A stretch of DNA of 53,360 bases from Thiotrichales bacterium 19S3-11 (lineage in GTDB: Bacteria; Pseudomonadota; Gammaproteobacteria; Francisellales; Francisellaceae), in the NCBI GenBank assembly GCA_021713295.1, contig JAKJJU010000018.1, positions 1 through 53,360 of the forward strand. Direction: 5' to 3'. Below the pieces are notes generated by a model. It saw only the letters and a program-made list of their open reading frames with translations, had not been told where the DNA came from and did not search any database. Each line of letters begins with the position of its first letter. The first letter of the stretch is position 1. The position numbers and the translations under genes are program-made. Shown in pieces: positions 1-8,807 of the stretch.

Positions 1-150
1 GATACACAGCTTCTGATAGAGCAATCTGGCCATGTTATTGAATACCTACCGCCATACTCACCTGATTTAAATTCTATTGAAAGACAGTGGGCAAAAAAGA
101 AAAAACTAAGAAGAAGGTTACAATGTACAATTGATGAACTGTTTAAATAA
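1..150 (+). CDS. IS630-family transposase, C-terminal part (partial)
   Basis: The reading frame is open from base 1 and ends at TAA 148-150, giving 49 residues. The segment LPPYSPDLNSIERQW matches the C-terminal catalytic motif of DDE_3 (IS630/Tc1-mariner type) transposases, where the Glu after LNxI is the third acidic active-site residue. A lysine/arginine-rich tail follows. The N-terminal part, with the first two aspartates, lies outside the window, so intactness cannot be judged. An identical copy is at the other end on the minus strand. Confidence 0.85.
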   Translation, partial: DTQLLIEQSGHVIEYLPPYSPDLNSIERQWAKKKKLRRRLQCTIDELFK

Positions 151-177
151 GACCATATTATACTGAGTTAGCTATAT
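1..177 (+). mobile_element. 3' end of an IS630-family insertion sequence (left window edge)
   Basis: These 177 bases are repeated exactly, in reverse orientation, at the other window end (53184-53360). They carry the last 49 codons of a DDE transposase plus about 27 bp of non-coding terminus. The element continues beyond the window, so only one terminus is visible. Bases after 177 differ between the two copies, which places the element boundary at or just before 177. IS630-type elements insert at TA, and TA dinucleotides are present at the junction, but the exact end cannot be fixed from one side. Confidence 0.85.
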
Positions 178-400
178 TACGTTTACTGACTTTATCCGTT
201 AAAGCACCAGCAAAAGGCCCTAAAATAATCGATGGTAGAAAATAAAATAAAATCATGATACTAAGCACTATAGGTGATGCATGCCATTCTAGTACAAAAA
301 TAATTTGCAAAGCAAAAATATCAAACCAATCACCTATATTACCAATGGTATAAGATACAAAAAATCGACTGAATTGATGATTTTTCCAAATTGTGTTCAT
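158..400 (-). pseudogene. MFS transporter, N-terminal fragment cut by the IS
   Basis: This fragment encodes the first ~74 residues of a major facilitator superfamily permease: a short cytoplasmic N-terminus, two hydrophobic segments, and the GALTDKVSKR loop. That loop corresponds to the conserved G-x-x-x-D-R/K-x-x-R/K motif between TM2 and TM3 of MFS proteins. The frame then runs into IS sequence (below base 178) and stops at 158, so the last few codons are not native. A full MFS protein has about 400 residues and 12 helices, so this copy cannot be functional. The substrate cannot be inferred. An AGAAGAAG purine run precedes the ATG at 400. Confidence 0.75.
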
Positions 401-417
401 TTTCTTCTTCTAATTAC

Positions 418-1392
418 CTAAGCATCCGTTATCAAATCAATCATCATTTGTATATGATCATCTGAATCATTAAGACAAGGGATATAGCCAAATGACTTGC
501 CACCTGAAGCTAAAAAGCTTTCACGGCCAGCCATATTAATTTCTTCTAATGTTTCTAGGCAATCACTTGCAAATGCAGGTGAAATTACTTGAATTGATTG
601 AACACCTTCTTTAGCTAATTGAATTAATGTCTTATCAAAATAAGGCTGTAACCACTCTAATGGTCCAACTCTTGATTGAAAACACATTATGTATTGATCT
701 TTAGATAAATTTAATCGACTAACCACATGCTTAGTTGTCTCATAGCAGGCCTGTTGATAAGGGTCGCCTTTTTCACAATAAATTTTTGGTAAGCCATGAT
801 ATGAAAAAATCAATTTATCTGCCACAGCATTTTTATGCTGAAACTGTTCAATTGACTTTACCAATGCATCAATATATAGCGGATTTGTATGATAGCCTGA
901 AATAAATTGAAATGAAGGCAAGTTACGCTTTTTTGCAAATACTTCGTTAACATTATCAAAAACAGAAGCAATTGTTGTTGCTGAATTTTGTGGGTACAGT
1001 GGTAAAATAATGATATCTGAAACTTGTTGACACTCAAATTCGCTTAACGCTTTCTCTATCGATGGGTTACCATATCGCATAGCAATTTCAACATGGAACT
1101 TATCCCCTAAAACTTGCTGTAATTTGTGCTTTTGCTTCTGTGTATAATATAACAAAGGTGATTGATCGTTTTCCATCCAGATCGATTGATATAGTTTTGC
1201 AACCTTTTTAGGTCTCGTATTTAATAGAATACCATTTAAAACTAATTTCCATAGAATACCTTGGTTATTAATAACACGACTATCCGATAAAAAGGGCTTT
1301 AAATAACGTCTAACTGCTTTAGAAGTTGGCGCATCCGGTGTCCCTAAATTAACTAATAAAACACCCTGTTTCTTTAATCCATGCATTTCCAT
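418..1392 (-). CDS. hemH: Ferrochelatase
   Basis: The 324-residue protein has the usual length of bacterial ferrochelatase, which inserts Fe2+ into protoporphyrin IX in the last step of protohaem synthesis. It opens with VLLVNLGTPDAP, the family start motif. It carries the metal-handling histidine in SYHGLP (His199) and the catalytic glutamate in FASDCLETLEEI (Glu280). Start could be Met1 or Met3. It is transcribed away from leuS with its own promoter. With hemF further along the window it supports supply of haem, including to cytochrome bd. The assignment is secure. Confidence 0.96.
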   Translation of the reverse strand: MEMHGLKKQGVLLVNLGTPDAPTSKAVRRYLKPFLSDSRVINNQGILWKLVLNGILLNTRPKKVAKLYQSIWMENDQSPLLYYTQKQKHKLQQVLGDKFHVEIAMRYGNPSIEKALSEFECQQVSDIIILPLYPQNSATTIASVFDNVNEVFAKKRNLPSFQFISGYHTNPLYIDALVKSIEQFQHKNAVADKLIFSYHGLPKIYCEKGDPYQQACYETTKHVVSRLNLSKDQYIMCFQSRVGPLEWLQPYFDKTLIQLAKEGVQSIQVISPAFASDCLETLEEINMAGRESFLASGGKSFGYIPCLNDSDDHIQMMIDLITDA

Positions 1393-1416
1393 TTTATGCT
1401 ACAATCTCTTTGTTTT

Positions 1417-1447
1417 ATTATATTGATATCAAAATAACGCTAGTCAA
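1417..1447 (-). promoter_or_regulatory. Candidate hemH promoter with a 10-bp palindrome in the spacer
   Basis: Read on the minus strand there is a -35-like TTGACT (1447-1442) and a perfect TATAAT -10 (1422-1417). The spacer is 19 bp, longer than the ideal 17. The palindrome TTGATATCAA (1423-1432) fills most of the spacer and could be an operator. It resembles two FNR half sites without the usual 4-bp gap, so it is not an FNR box. This is inferred from sequence only. Confidence 0.45.
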
Positions 1448-1519
1448 CCATCATGGTCTGTTTTAAGATAGGTTGCAAGCAAAAGAAATGAAAGTTTAAA
1501 CAAATTACGGTAGAAATCA

Positions 1520-3970
1520 ATGTCAGAATACAATTTTAAGCAAATCGAAGAAGAAGCTAGAAATTATTGGCAAACTAATAAAATATTCGAAGTTAAAGAA
1601 GATCCTACAAAAGAAAAATTTTACTGTTTATCAATGTTACCCTATCCAAGTGGATCATTGCATATGGGACATGTTCGCAATTATAGTTTAAGCGATGTTA
1701 TTGCGCGCTATCAAATGATGCTAGGTAAGAATGTTCTCCATACGATGGGTTGGGATGCATTTGGCCTTCCAGCTGAAAATGCTGCTATTAAACATAAAAA
1801 GCCAGCTGCCCAATGGACTTATAACAATATCAAACAAATGAAGATGCAACTAAAAACCCTTGGCTTTGGTTATGATTGGTCAAGAGAAATTGCTACCTGC
1901 CACCCTCAGTACTATCGATGGGAACAATGGTTTTTTATTAAATTGTATGAAAAAGGACTAGTCTATCGTAAAAATGCGCTTGTCAATTGGGATCCAGTTG
2001 ATCAAACCGTACTAGCCAATGAACAAGTCATTGATGGACGAGGTTGGAGATCGGGCGCTTTAATAGAGAAAAAAGAAATTCCACAGTGGTTTATTAAAAT
2101 TACTGACTATGCAGATGAATTACTCAATGATATGAATCAACTGGACGGATGGCCAGAAGCTGTTAAAGTGATGCAAACCAACTGGATTGGCAAATCTAAA
2201 GGTTTAAATGTTAAATTTGATCTTAAAGACACTTCAGAACAAATAGAAATATTCACAACTCGACCTGATACACTTTTTGGTGTTAGTTATTTAGCAATTG
2301 CACCTGAACACCCTATTGCCATCGAAGCTTCTAAAAATAACCCAGATATTTTACGTTTTCGTGAAAACTGTAGTCACATTTCAACGATGGAAGCAGATCA
2401 AGCAACTATTGAAAAGAAAGGTATTGATACACATCTCAAAGCGATTCATCCACTTTCAGGCAAAGAAATTCCTATTTGGATTGCTAACTTTGTGCTAATG
2501 GGCTACGGCACTGGTGCTGTTATGTCTGTGCCTGCCCACGATCAACGTGACTGGGAGTTTGCACAAAGCTATTATCTGCCAATTAAACCTGTCATCCGAG
2601 TTGATAATAACCTAGAGCATGACTTCAATCATGGCGCACTAACAGAGTATGGTATATTAGAAAACTCAGAGGAGTTCAATGGGTTAAACTTTGATGAAGC
2701 CTATAAAGCTATCAAGAAAAAGCTTCAAGCAGATGATCATGGGAATGAAACCATTAACTACCGTTTACATGATTGGGGAATTTCTCGCCAACGTTACTGG
2801 GGCTGTCCAATCCCTATGATTCACTGTGAGCGTTGTGGTACGGTTGCAGAAAAAGACGAAAATTTACCGGTTATGCTGCCTGAGGATGTCACCCTAACTG
2901 AAGCTGGTTCACCATTAAAATCAATTGATAACTTTTATCTTACCACTTGCCCTAGCTGTGGGGAGAAAGCCCATCGTGAAACGGATACATTCGATACGTT
3001 TATGGAATCATCTTGGTACTATGCCCGTTATACGTGCCCAGACGCTAACCAAATGCTTGATGAGCGAGCAAACTATTGGTTGCCTGTTGATCAATATATT
3101 GGTGGTGTTGAACATGCGATTTTACACTTGCTTTACGCACGCTTTTTCCATAAAGCAATGCGAGATATGGGCTTAGTTAAAAGTGATGAACCTTTTAAAA
3201 ACTTATTAACTCAAGGCATGGTACTAAAAGATGGCGCCAAAATGTCAAAATCAAAAGGCAATACCGTTGACCCACAAGCCTTAATTGATCAATATGGTGT
3301 TGACACTGCTAGATTATTCAGCCTTTTTGCTGCACCTCCTGAGCAATCACTTGAGTGGTCTGACCAAGGTGTTGAAGGTGCACATCGTTTCTTGAAAAAA
3401 CTCTATAATTTTTCAAAACAAAACGAGGCTATACTTAAGAAATTAAATTTGGCTATGCCTGATAGCACATGGAAAAATCACTTATCTAAGGAAGATAAGA
3501 TGATTCGTTATGAAATTCATAGCACACTGAAACAAGCTACTTTTGATATGTCTCGCAATCAATTTAATACCGTTGTATCCGCAACAATGAAACTATTAAA
3601 TGCTTTATTAAAAGTTGAAAACGAGAACTTAATTTATGAAGGAATAAGTATTTTATTGCGCCTATTATCACCTATTACGCCACATATTACACATCACTTA
3701 TGGCAGCTTCATGAGTTTGGAGAAAATATATTAAACGCTAACTGGCCTATTGCTGATTCAGATGCACTCATTACCGATGAAATGACACTAATTGTGCAAG
3801 TAAACGGTAAAGTCAGAGCAAAAATCACAGTTGATGCTCAAATGGATAAAAAACAAGTAGAGGCCATTGCATTATCACAGGAAAATGTCTTACGCTTTAC
3901 CTCTGAAAAGTCTATTCATAAAGTTGTTTATGTGCCTAAAAAGCTTGTTAATATCGTAGTTGGAGCATAA
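1520..3970 (+). CDS. leuS: Leucyl-tRNA synthetase
   Basis: This class I aminoacyl-tRNA synthetase charges tRNA-Leu in the cytoplasm. The 816 residues contain the HIGH motif as [11 protein letters not shown] (HMGH at 48-51) and the KMSKS loop as KMSKSKGN near residue 574. Between them lies the CP1 editing region, with the threonine-rich TTRPDTLFG stretch that hydrolyses mischarged tRNA. Two Cys-X2-Cys pairs (CERC and CPSC) lie in the zinc/leucine-specific region. It begins a tight operon: lptE starts 3 bp after its stop, then holA. This leuS-lptE-holA order is common in gammaproteobacteria. Confidence 0.97.
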   Translation: MSEYNFKQIEEEARNYWQTNKIFEVKEDPTKEKFYCLSMLPYPSGSLHMGHVRNYSLSDVIARYQMMLGKNVLHTMGWDAFGLPAENAAIKHKKPAAQWTYNNIKQMKMQLKTLGFGYDWSREIATCHPQYYRWEQWFFIKLYEKGLVYRKNALVNWDPVDQTVLANEQVIDGRGWRSGALIEKKEIPQWFIKITDYADELLNDMNQLDGWPEAVKVMQTNWIGKSKGLNVKFDLKDTSEQIEIFTTRPDTLFGVSYLAIAPEHPIAIEASKNNPDILRFRENCSHISTMEADQATIEKKGIDTHLKAIHPLSGKEIPIWIANFVLMGYGTGAVMSVPAHDQRDWEFAQSYYLPIKPVIRVDNNLEHDFNHGALTEYGILENSEEFNGLNFDEAYKAIKKKLQADDHGNETINYRLHDWGISRQRYWGCPIPMIHCERCGTVAEKDENLPVMLPEDVTLTEAGSPLKSIDNFYLTTCPSCGEKAHRETDTFDTFMESSWYYARYTCPDANQMLDERANYWLPVDQYIGGVEHAILHLLYARFFHKAMRDMGLVKSDEPFKNLLTQGMVLKDGAKMSKSKGNTVDPQALIDQYGVDTARLFSLFAAPPEQSLEWSDQGVEGAHRFLKKLYNFSKQNEAILKKLNLAMPDSTWKNHLSKEDKMIRYEIHSTLKQATFDMSRNQFNTVVSATMKLLNALLKVENENLIYEGISILLRLLSPITPHITHHLWQLHEFGENILNANWPIADSDALITDEMTLIVQVNGKVRAKITVDAQMDKKQVEAIALSQENVLRFTSEKSIHKVVYVPKKLVNIVVGA

Positions 3971-3973
3971 AAA

Positions 3974-4543
3974 ATGCAGTTTTTATCAAAGCAATTTTCA
4001 TGGTTTAAATATTTTCTCATCATCATGGGCGCAGTAACAATTTATGGCTGTGGATTTCATTTACGTGGACTAAATTTGAATATCCCTGAAACTATGAAAA
4101 AACTTTATATCCAAAATGATACAAATGACTATCAATTCGTTGCCGCATTAAAACCGTTGTTAACTTCATATAAAATTGATGTTGTTGATAATGCAAAAGA
4201 TGCAACAGCAATTCTGGTGATTTCGAGTGTTAAAACTTCTAACGCCATGCAAAGTGTTACAGGTAATCTATCAGCAGGTCAATACCTCGTTACTTATAAT
4301 GTGACTTATAAAGTCATTGACAATAAAGATCATGTTTTATTACCTCAAAGGGTAAGCTCGGCAAATGAAACCTACTCTAGTAATGCCACGCAACAACTTG
4401 CAGCCAATAATCAAGTTGATCAAATCAAAGAACAACTAAGTAAAGAAGTTGCTAATAACGTCGTGAACTCATTTACTCAAATAACGCCTTCTGATCCAAT
4501 TGATGATAATATCATTATTCCAGATGATAGTGATCAGCCATGA
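3974..4543 (+). CDS. lptE: LPS-assembly lipoprotein LptE
   Basis: LptE is the outer-membrane lipoprotein that plugs the LptD barrel and helps place lipopolysaccharide on the cell surface. The 189-residue product has a hydrophobic signal sequence ending in a lipobox (IYGC, lipidated Cys26), followed by GFHLRG, the conserved start of mature LptE/RlpB. The length fits the family. The C-terminus is acidic (DPIDDN, PDDSDQP). It lies between leuS and holA, its standard position, and its stop overlaps the holA start in an ATGA, suggesting translational coupling. Confidence 0.9.
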   Translation: MQFLSKQFSWFKYFLIIMGAVTIYGCGFHLRGLNLNIPETMKKLYIQNDTNDYQFVAALKPLLTSYKIDVVDNAKDATAILVISSVKTSNAMQSVTGNLSAGQYLVTYNVTYKVIDNKDHVLLPQRVSSANETYSSNATQQLAANNQVDQIKEQLSKEVANNVVNSFTQITPSDPIDDNIIIPDDSDQP

Positions 4544-5538
4544 AAATTAGTTTTAATGGACTAAAACAACACCTTAATCTACAAAACCACTTTATTTATC
4601 TTATTTTTGGCGAAGAGCCATGGCAAAAAGAACAATCACTCGAACTACTTAAGCAACACTTTAAAAATCAAAACTTCACCGATATTGAACGTCACAATTT
4701 TGATAAAACCTTGGATTATGAATGGTTTTATCGAGTCAGTGACAATTTATCGTTATTTGGTGATAAAACGCTGATTATTATTCGTTTTGACCATGTCCCA
4801 GATGAAAAATCAAAAAAGACCCTTGCAGAATTTAGTCAAAACTGCCGGAATATGATCGACAACCAAACAGCACTTATCTTACTTTTACCACAACTAAATG
4901 CGCAACAACAAAAACAAAAGTGGTTTAAAACAATTGATGAAAACGGTGTTCTATTACCAATTTGGAATCTCAATCGCTTTCAAATGAAGCAGCTCATTGA
5001 AAAGCTAAGTCAACAAACTAAACTTCAATTATCTGATCATGCCTGTGAAAAGCTCATTGAGTGCACGGAAGGCAATCTTCCAGCAGCGACCCAAGCCCTG
5101 GAAAAACTTGCAATCACGCATAGTGAAAAAACGGTAACAGAAAAAGATATTATTGAAATTATCTCTACAGTTAGTCATTATGATGCCTATGCACTAAGTG
5201 AAGCATTCCTAAATGCTGATCTAAAAAAAGCCATTTTAATTATCAATCAACTGCAACATGCAGGTACAGAGAGCGTTCTGCTCTTATGGATTTTAAGTCA
5301 AGATATTCGTTTACTACTTCAATTTAAGCATGCCAAAAACAGCATAGAGCTAAACACCCTATTTCAAAAAAATCGTATTTGGAAGAATCGTCAATCCATG
5401 TATCAAAAAGCACTAAATCATTACACATATGAAAGCTTAAAAATCAAATTATCCTTATGTGCTAAAGCAGATCATTTGATTAAATCTTATCAAAATGAGC
5501 TTGCTTGGCAAAGACTAGTTGAAATTCTCCTGCCATAA
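4540..5538 (+). CDS. holA: DNA polymerase III subunit delta
   Basis: The delta subunit of the clamp loader opens the beta sliding clamp during replication. The 332-residue protein has the family's N-terminal pattern LIFGEEPWQKEQSLELL, where the aromatic/acidic stretch corresponds to the first beta strand and clamp-binding region. A degenerate AAA+ fold and helical collar region follow. No functional Walker A is present, as expected for delta. It overlaps lptE by 4 bp. The assignment rests on length, N-terminal pattern and the leuS-lptE-holA context. Confidence 0.92.
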   Translation: MKISFNGLKQHLNLQNHFIYLIFGEEPWQKEQSLELLKQHFKNQNFTDIERHNFDKTLDYEWFYRVSDNLSLFGDKTLIIIRFDHVPDEKSKKTLAEFSQNCRNMIDNQTALILLLPQLNAQQQKQKWFKTIDENGVLLPIWNLNRFQMKQLIEKLSQQTKLQLSDHACEKLIECTEGNLPAATQALEKLAITHSEKTVTEKDIIEIISTVSHYDAYALSEAFLNADLKKAILIINQLQHAGTESVLLLWILSQDIRLLLQFKHAKNSIELNTLFQKNRIWKNRQSMYQKALNHYTYESLKIKLSLCAKADHLIKSYQNELAWQRLVEILLP

Positions 5539-5615
5539 GAAAGCAATATACTTATATCATACTTTCTCTTATTGATTAGCGCTATATTCAATGTTATCCT
5601 ATCCGGCAAACAACA

Positions 5616-5624
5616 GGGGGGGGG
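5616..5624 (+). repeat. Poly-G tract (nine G) at the kinase ribosome-binding site
   Basis: A run of nine G lies 4 bp upstream of the ATG at 5629, in otherwise AT-rich DNA. It supplies the Shine-Dalgarno sequence. Such homopolymers slip during replication. A length change would shift the SD-to-ATG spacing. If translation began at the in-frame TTG at 5572 instead, it would switch the frame. The tract is seen directly; the switching role is inferred. Confidence 0.6.
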
Positions 5625-5628
5625 TAAT

Positions 5629-6954
5629 ATGCATCCTGATCAAAAAAGCGAAAGAGCTTATACTACTTTTTTCAAACTATCTAATGGTTCTATTATTGGA
5701 GTTATTAATAACCCTAGTGATGAAAAAAGAAAGACTGAATACGACAATGATAAAGCTGTACGAGTAAGACGAATCACTAATTTTTCAGATAATTCACCTG
5801 GCATTATAAAAACATATGACTTAACTGTACCGAATGTCAAAGAAAAAATTGCTCATGAAATAAAAATACATCGAAAGCTTGCTGACCACAAAAATACAAA
5901 ATCACTTATCTATGATGTAATTACTAGAGAAAATAAAATACACCTAATCATGGAAGATGGTGGAGAAAGCCTTAGTACTCGGCTTAAACAAGGAGAGTTA
6001 CCGATTGCAGAAGCGTTTATGAGAAGTATAAATTTTTTAATTGAACTTAATACATTACATAGCATAGGCTATGCACACCTAGATTTGCAACCAGAAAATA
6101 TTTTATTAATTAATGGAGTAGTTAAATTAATTGACTTTGAACTGAGCAGAAAAATAAGTAAAAAAGGTATTGTTGGCGGTAACATGGTTTATCTACCAAT
6201 AGATTTTTTAGATATGCCATGCAAACAAATTGATTTATTTGAAGCAATTAGAGTCATTGCCTTTGCTAAACACTATTATCAATTAACGCAGTGTAAAGAT
6301 ATAGTTACTGGAGAAATACATCTGCAAACTCTATTTCTTAAAAATGACCGATGCGCAAACCATTCATCCATTTTTTCTCATCATCAAGTTAATGACAGTC
6401 CCTACTTAAGCGCATTTGCTAATTTGGCAATGAAAGATTTAACCCTACCAGATAATTATGATGCAATTAATTTAGCTATTTTTCTTATTCTAATTGAAAA
6501 AAATCTTTGTCACTATGCAGAAACTATTAATCTAAGTAATAATGAGTTTGTTAAAAGTAAAATTATTTCTCAATACCTTAAAGAACCTGATAAAATTGAT
6601 GCATCATTTTTAGATCAACTTAAAGAGCAATCAGTATCAAATAGTTGTGACACGTCAAATGGCAGTATTATCTATCCAATAATACAGTCACTTGCAACAT
6701 TAGATAACAATGCTAATGCAGACACTCAAAATGAATCAACCAGTAATAGCAACTATATCGATAACAGTTTTACTGAAACTTCTAATTATATTGATAATAC
6801 CTTTACTCAGTCATCATCAAACCCTGAATCGAGAGAAGCTACTGTACCTCCTATATGGAGCGATATTGCGCCCAATGATATAGTTCCACGTCATAATATA
6901 GTTACTCCTGATAATACAAGATTAGATGAGTCATTAGAAGGTTGCAACATTTAA
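5629..6954 (+). CDS. Eukaryotic-like protein kinase, possible secreted effector
   Basis: This 441-residue protein has a divergent protein-kinase fold. It has a candidate ATP lysine in KAVRV (Lys42), a candidate helix-C glutamate in HEIKIH (Glu77), a catalytic loop HLDLQPEN (150-157) in place of HRDxxxxN, and a metal-binding IDFE (DFE 169-171) in place of DFG. No clear APE motif follows. The Asp, Asn and Asp needed for catalysis are present, so activity is possible. There is no signal peptide or membrane segment. The C-terminus is low-complexity, Ser/Asn/Thr-rich, with an 11-residue tandem repeat. ATG 5629 is preferred over TTG 5572 because the G-run gives a ribosome site. Substrate and secretion route are unknown. 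Soluble kinases of this type in host-associated gammaproteobacteria are often translocated effectors, which is only an analogy here. Confidence 0.7.
   Translation: MHPDQKSERAYTTFFKLSNGSIIGVINNPSDEKRKTEYDNDKAVRVRRITNFSDNSPGIIKTYDLTVPNVKEKIAHEIKIHRKLADHKNTKSLIYDVITRENKIHLIMEDGGESLSTRLKQGELPIAEAFMRSINFLIELNTLHSIGYAHLDLQPENILLINGVVKLIDFELSRKISKKGIVGGNMVYLPIDFLDMPCKQIDLFEAIRVIAFAKHYYQLTQCKDIVTGEIHLQTLFLKNDRCANHSSIFSHHQVNDSPYLSAFANLAMKDLTLPDNYDAINLAIFLILIEKNLCHYAETINLSNNEFVKSKIISQYLKEPDKIDASFLDQLKEQSVSNSCDTSNGSIIYPIIQSLATLDNNANADTQNESTSNSNYIDNSFTETSNYIDNTFTQSSSNPESREATVPPIWSDIAPNDIVPRHNIVTPDNTRLDESLEGCNI
6751..6816 (+). repeat. Two 33-bp tandem units inside the kinase gene
   Basis: Units 6751-6783 and 6784-6816 each encode 11 residues (NYIDNSFTETS and NYIDNTFTQSS). 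The protein repeat is nearly exact while synonymous positions have diverged, so the duplication is not very recent. It lies in the low-complexity C-terminal tail, outside the kinase core. Confidence 0.75.
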
Positions 6955-6979
6955 TCGAATAGTCTGCATCAAATTACTA

Positions 6980-7765
6980 TCAATAAATATTAACTGCCGC
7001 ATTAGAATAATTGACACTGTTAGAAACAGAAGCCCAAGGGCATGAAGCATCTGATGGATATGCTTGCCTGCAGAAAAAAACAAATGAGTCTGATCTAAAA
7101 GTTGAGCCAACTCCATTATCACACGTTATCATTTTATTTGTATAACGACAAACTTCTTGAGTTTTACTAAAATGGAAAATATAGACATCATCAACAGAGC
7201 CAAGGTCAACGTCAGTTAGTCCAAGTTGCTTACCAACCCCATCTGTAACGACAATATCACCAAGTCCAATTGAGACATACTTTCCAAAGCCATCTGTCGT
7301 CTCAATAAATTGATCGCCATCATTTCCTGAAACCCATTTATTTTTACAATCCTTACCCTTACAGCTTGCTGAGTGTAAAATTAAGTTCCCTTGTGTTTCA
7401 CCGTCAACAATAAACCCCCAAGAGCCACTTTTTTTATAATGCTTCCATTGAACTTCTTTTTTATCACCAATAGCTAAGTTATTCTGATCAACGAATTGAT
7501 AGTATATTGAGAAATGCTTCTCATGCCCCTCACAACCATTACCCTCTGCTCCATCATCCTGAGCACTAAAGGTTACTTCTTTATCTGAAGAAAGTATTTT
7601 ATTATTAGGAAAGTTTACTAACATCTTAATGCACTTCCAGTTACCTTCAGATAACTTTACATCATATTTACTTGTATTTCTTAATGTAAATTTAAAAGTC
7701 GTACCAGCATAGCTATTAATGCTTAATAGGATGCCACAAATTACTAACAATATATAATTCTTCAC
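6980..7765 (-). CDS. Secreted cysteine-containing protein of unknown function (paralogue B)
   Basis: The protein has a classical signal peptide (MKNYILLVICGILLSINSYA) and no later membrane helix, so it should be periplasmic or secreted. I do not recognise the family. It shares the C-terminal block FFCRQAYPSDASCPWASVS and the central pattern around CKGxDCxxKW with the gene just upstream, so both look like members of one family with paired cysteines for disulfides. Start: GTG 7765 is chosen over GTG 7774 because AGGTGA sits 5 bp before it, giving 261 residues. The upstream paralogue stops at 7775, so the two are coupled. Confidence 0.75.
   Translation of the reverse strand: MKNYILLVICGILLSINSYAGTTFKFTLRNTSKYDVKLSEGNWKCIKMLVNFPNNKILSSDKEVTFSAQDDGAEGNGCEGHEKHFSIYYQFVDQNNLAIGDKKEVQWKHYKKSGSWGFIVDGETQGNLILHSASCKGKDCKNKWVSGNDGDQFIETTDGFGKYVSIGLGDIVVTDGVGKQLGLTDVDLGSVDDVYIFHFSKTQEVCRYTNKMITCDNGVGSTFRSDSFVFFCRQAYPSDASCPWASVSNSVNYSNAAVNIY
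7023..7081. repeat. 59-bp perfect direct repeat, copy 1 (with 7818-7876)
   Basis: Bases 7023-7081 are identical to 7818-7876. They encode the shared CRQAYPSDASCPWAS region of the two secreted paralogues. The surrounding coding sequence has diverged more, so this patch indicates a recent tandem duplication or local gene conversion. Confidence 0.85.
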
Positions 7766-7774
7766 TTTGATCAC

Positions 7775-8716
7775 CTAATAAATATTAACTACTACATTGG
7801 CATAATTGACACTATCGGAAACAGAAGCCCAAGGGCATGAAGCATCTGATGGATATGCTTGCCTGCAGAAAAAAACTAAGGATTCAGATCGAAAACTTGA
7901 GCCAACACCGTTATTACACTTAATCATTTTATCTATATACTGGCAAGTCTCCAATGTTTTACTAAAGTGGAATAAATACGTCTCATCCATTGAGTCTAAA
8001 TTGACTTCATTAAGATTAACTGAGCGCCCAACTCCATCAGTAACTCTAACAGCCCCTAACCCTATCGTTTTAAAATAATCTGCATCAGCTGTTTCTATAA
8101 ATAGATCAGCATCCCCTCCATGCTCATACCATTTATCATGGCAATCGTGTCCCTTACAAGTAGCATTAACTAATAATAATCTACCTATAAATTCATTAGA
8201 ATCTTCCCCAAGCGTTGTTGGAGAAATATTAGAATACCAATCTCCGCTATCAGGATGCCCTTTTTCATGTTCCCACTTAATAAGATCAGGCTTATCCGTA
8301 CTTGAATCAATTGTGTTGCCATATTCATCTTCAAACTGGTAAGCCAAAGTAACTGCCTTACCTTTACCCTCGCATTTACCCTTCTCAGAGTTTTTAATCG
8401 AACCATTACTTACACCATCTTTAATCTGATCATAGCTATTCGTACTTGTACCATCATTTTCTCCATAAGAAATTGTGCTACTACTTTCGTTTCCATTATC
8501 TCTTAACTCAATTTGTTTAGAACTATGAGGTTTAATATCTAGTGGCAAACCTTTAACATAAGTCATACATTCAAAACTCCATAACTTAACGTGAACCGTA
8601 TAATCACTATCATTTTGTAATGTTGTCTTATAGTAGGAATCTGCATAACTGATACCCATGCTTAAGAAAAAAGAAATAAAAACGGTTATAAGATATTTTT
8701 TGTTTATTATATTCAT
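7775..8716 (-). CDS. Secreted cysteine-containing protein of unknown function (paralogue A)
   Basis: The 313-residue protein has a signal peptide (hydrophobic run ending GISYA) and a mature part rich in Asp, Gly and Ser. It aligns with the downstream gene from the N-terminus (KTTLQNDSDYTVHVKLW against KFTLRNTSKYDVKLSEGNW) to the end. It carries an extra segment of about 50 residues (roughly 75-125, rich in Gly, Ser and Asn). The last ~45 residues are nearly identical to the paralogue. The family is not recognised. The N-terminal beta-type pattern with conserved Cys could suggest a small binding or toxin-like domain, but nothing fixes a function. Confidence 0.72.
   Translation of the reverse strand: MNIINKKYLITVFISFFLSMGISYADSYYKTTLQNDSDYTVHVKLWSFECMTYVKGLPLDIKPHSSKQIELRDNGNESSSTISYGENDGTSTNSYDQIKDGVSNGSIKNSEKGKCEGKGKAVTLAYQFEDEYGNTIDSSTDKPDLIKWEHEKGHPDSGDWYSNISPTTLGEDSNEFIGRLLLVNATCKGHDCHDKWYEHGGDADLFIETADADYFKTIGLGAVRVTDGVGRSVNLNEVNLDSMDETYLFHFSKTLETCQYIDKMIKCNNGVGSSFRSESLVFFCRQAYPSDASCPWASVSDSVNYANVVVNIY
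7818..7876. repeat. 59-bp perfect direct repeat, copy 2 (with 7023-7081)
   Basis: This is the second copy of the 59-bp identity block, in the upstream paralogue. The copies are 795 bp apart, so unequal recombination between them would fuse the two genes into one. Confidence 0.85.
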
Positions 8717-8807
8717 AGCGTCACAACCCTTAAATTTTAACTCGGGTTAATTGTAACGCACATCTTCATATATGTGAAGCATTAATTCATATTTCAGCCT
8801 AAATACT

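Noticed and set aside
1423-1432. TTGATATCAA as an FNR box
   Set aside because: The half sites are adjacent. FNR needs a 4-bp spacer, so it was kept only as an unspecified palindrome.
5572-5628. TTG 5572 as the kinase start
   Set aside because: It has no ribosome site and would encode a Gly run through the G9 tract. ATG 5629 has a suitable SD and spacing, though the upstream start remains possible for frame switching.
7806-8078. 90-residue plus-strand frame opposite the secreted paralogues
   Set aside because: It lies within the minus-strand paralogue, which has a signal peptide and a family relationship. The plus frame has no ribosome site or recognisable pattern.
8764-8779. Inverted repeat CTTCAtatatgTGAAG upstream of the paralogues as a CRP/FNR site or terminator
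   Set aside because: The half sites do not match CRP or FNR well. The stem is only 5 bp and no T run follows.
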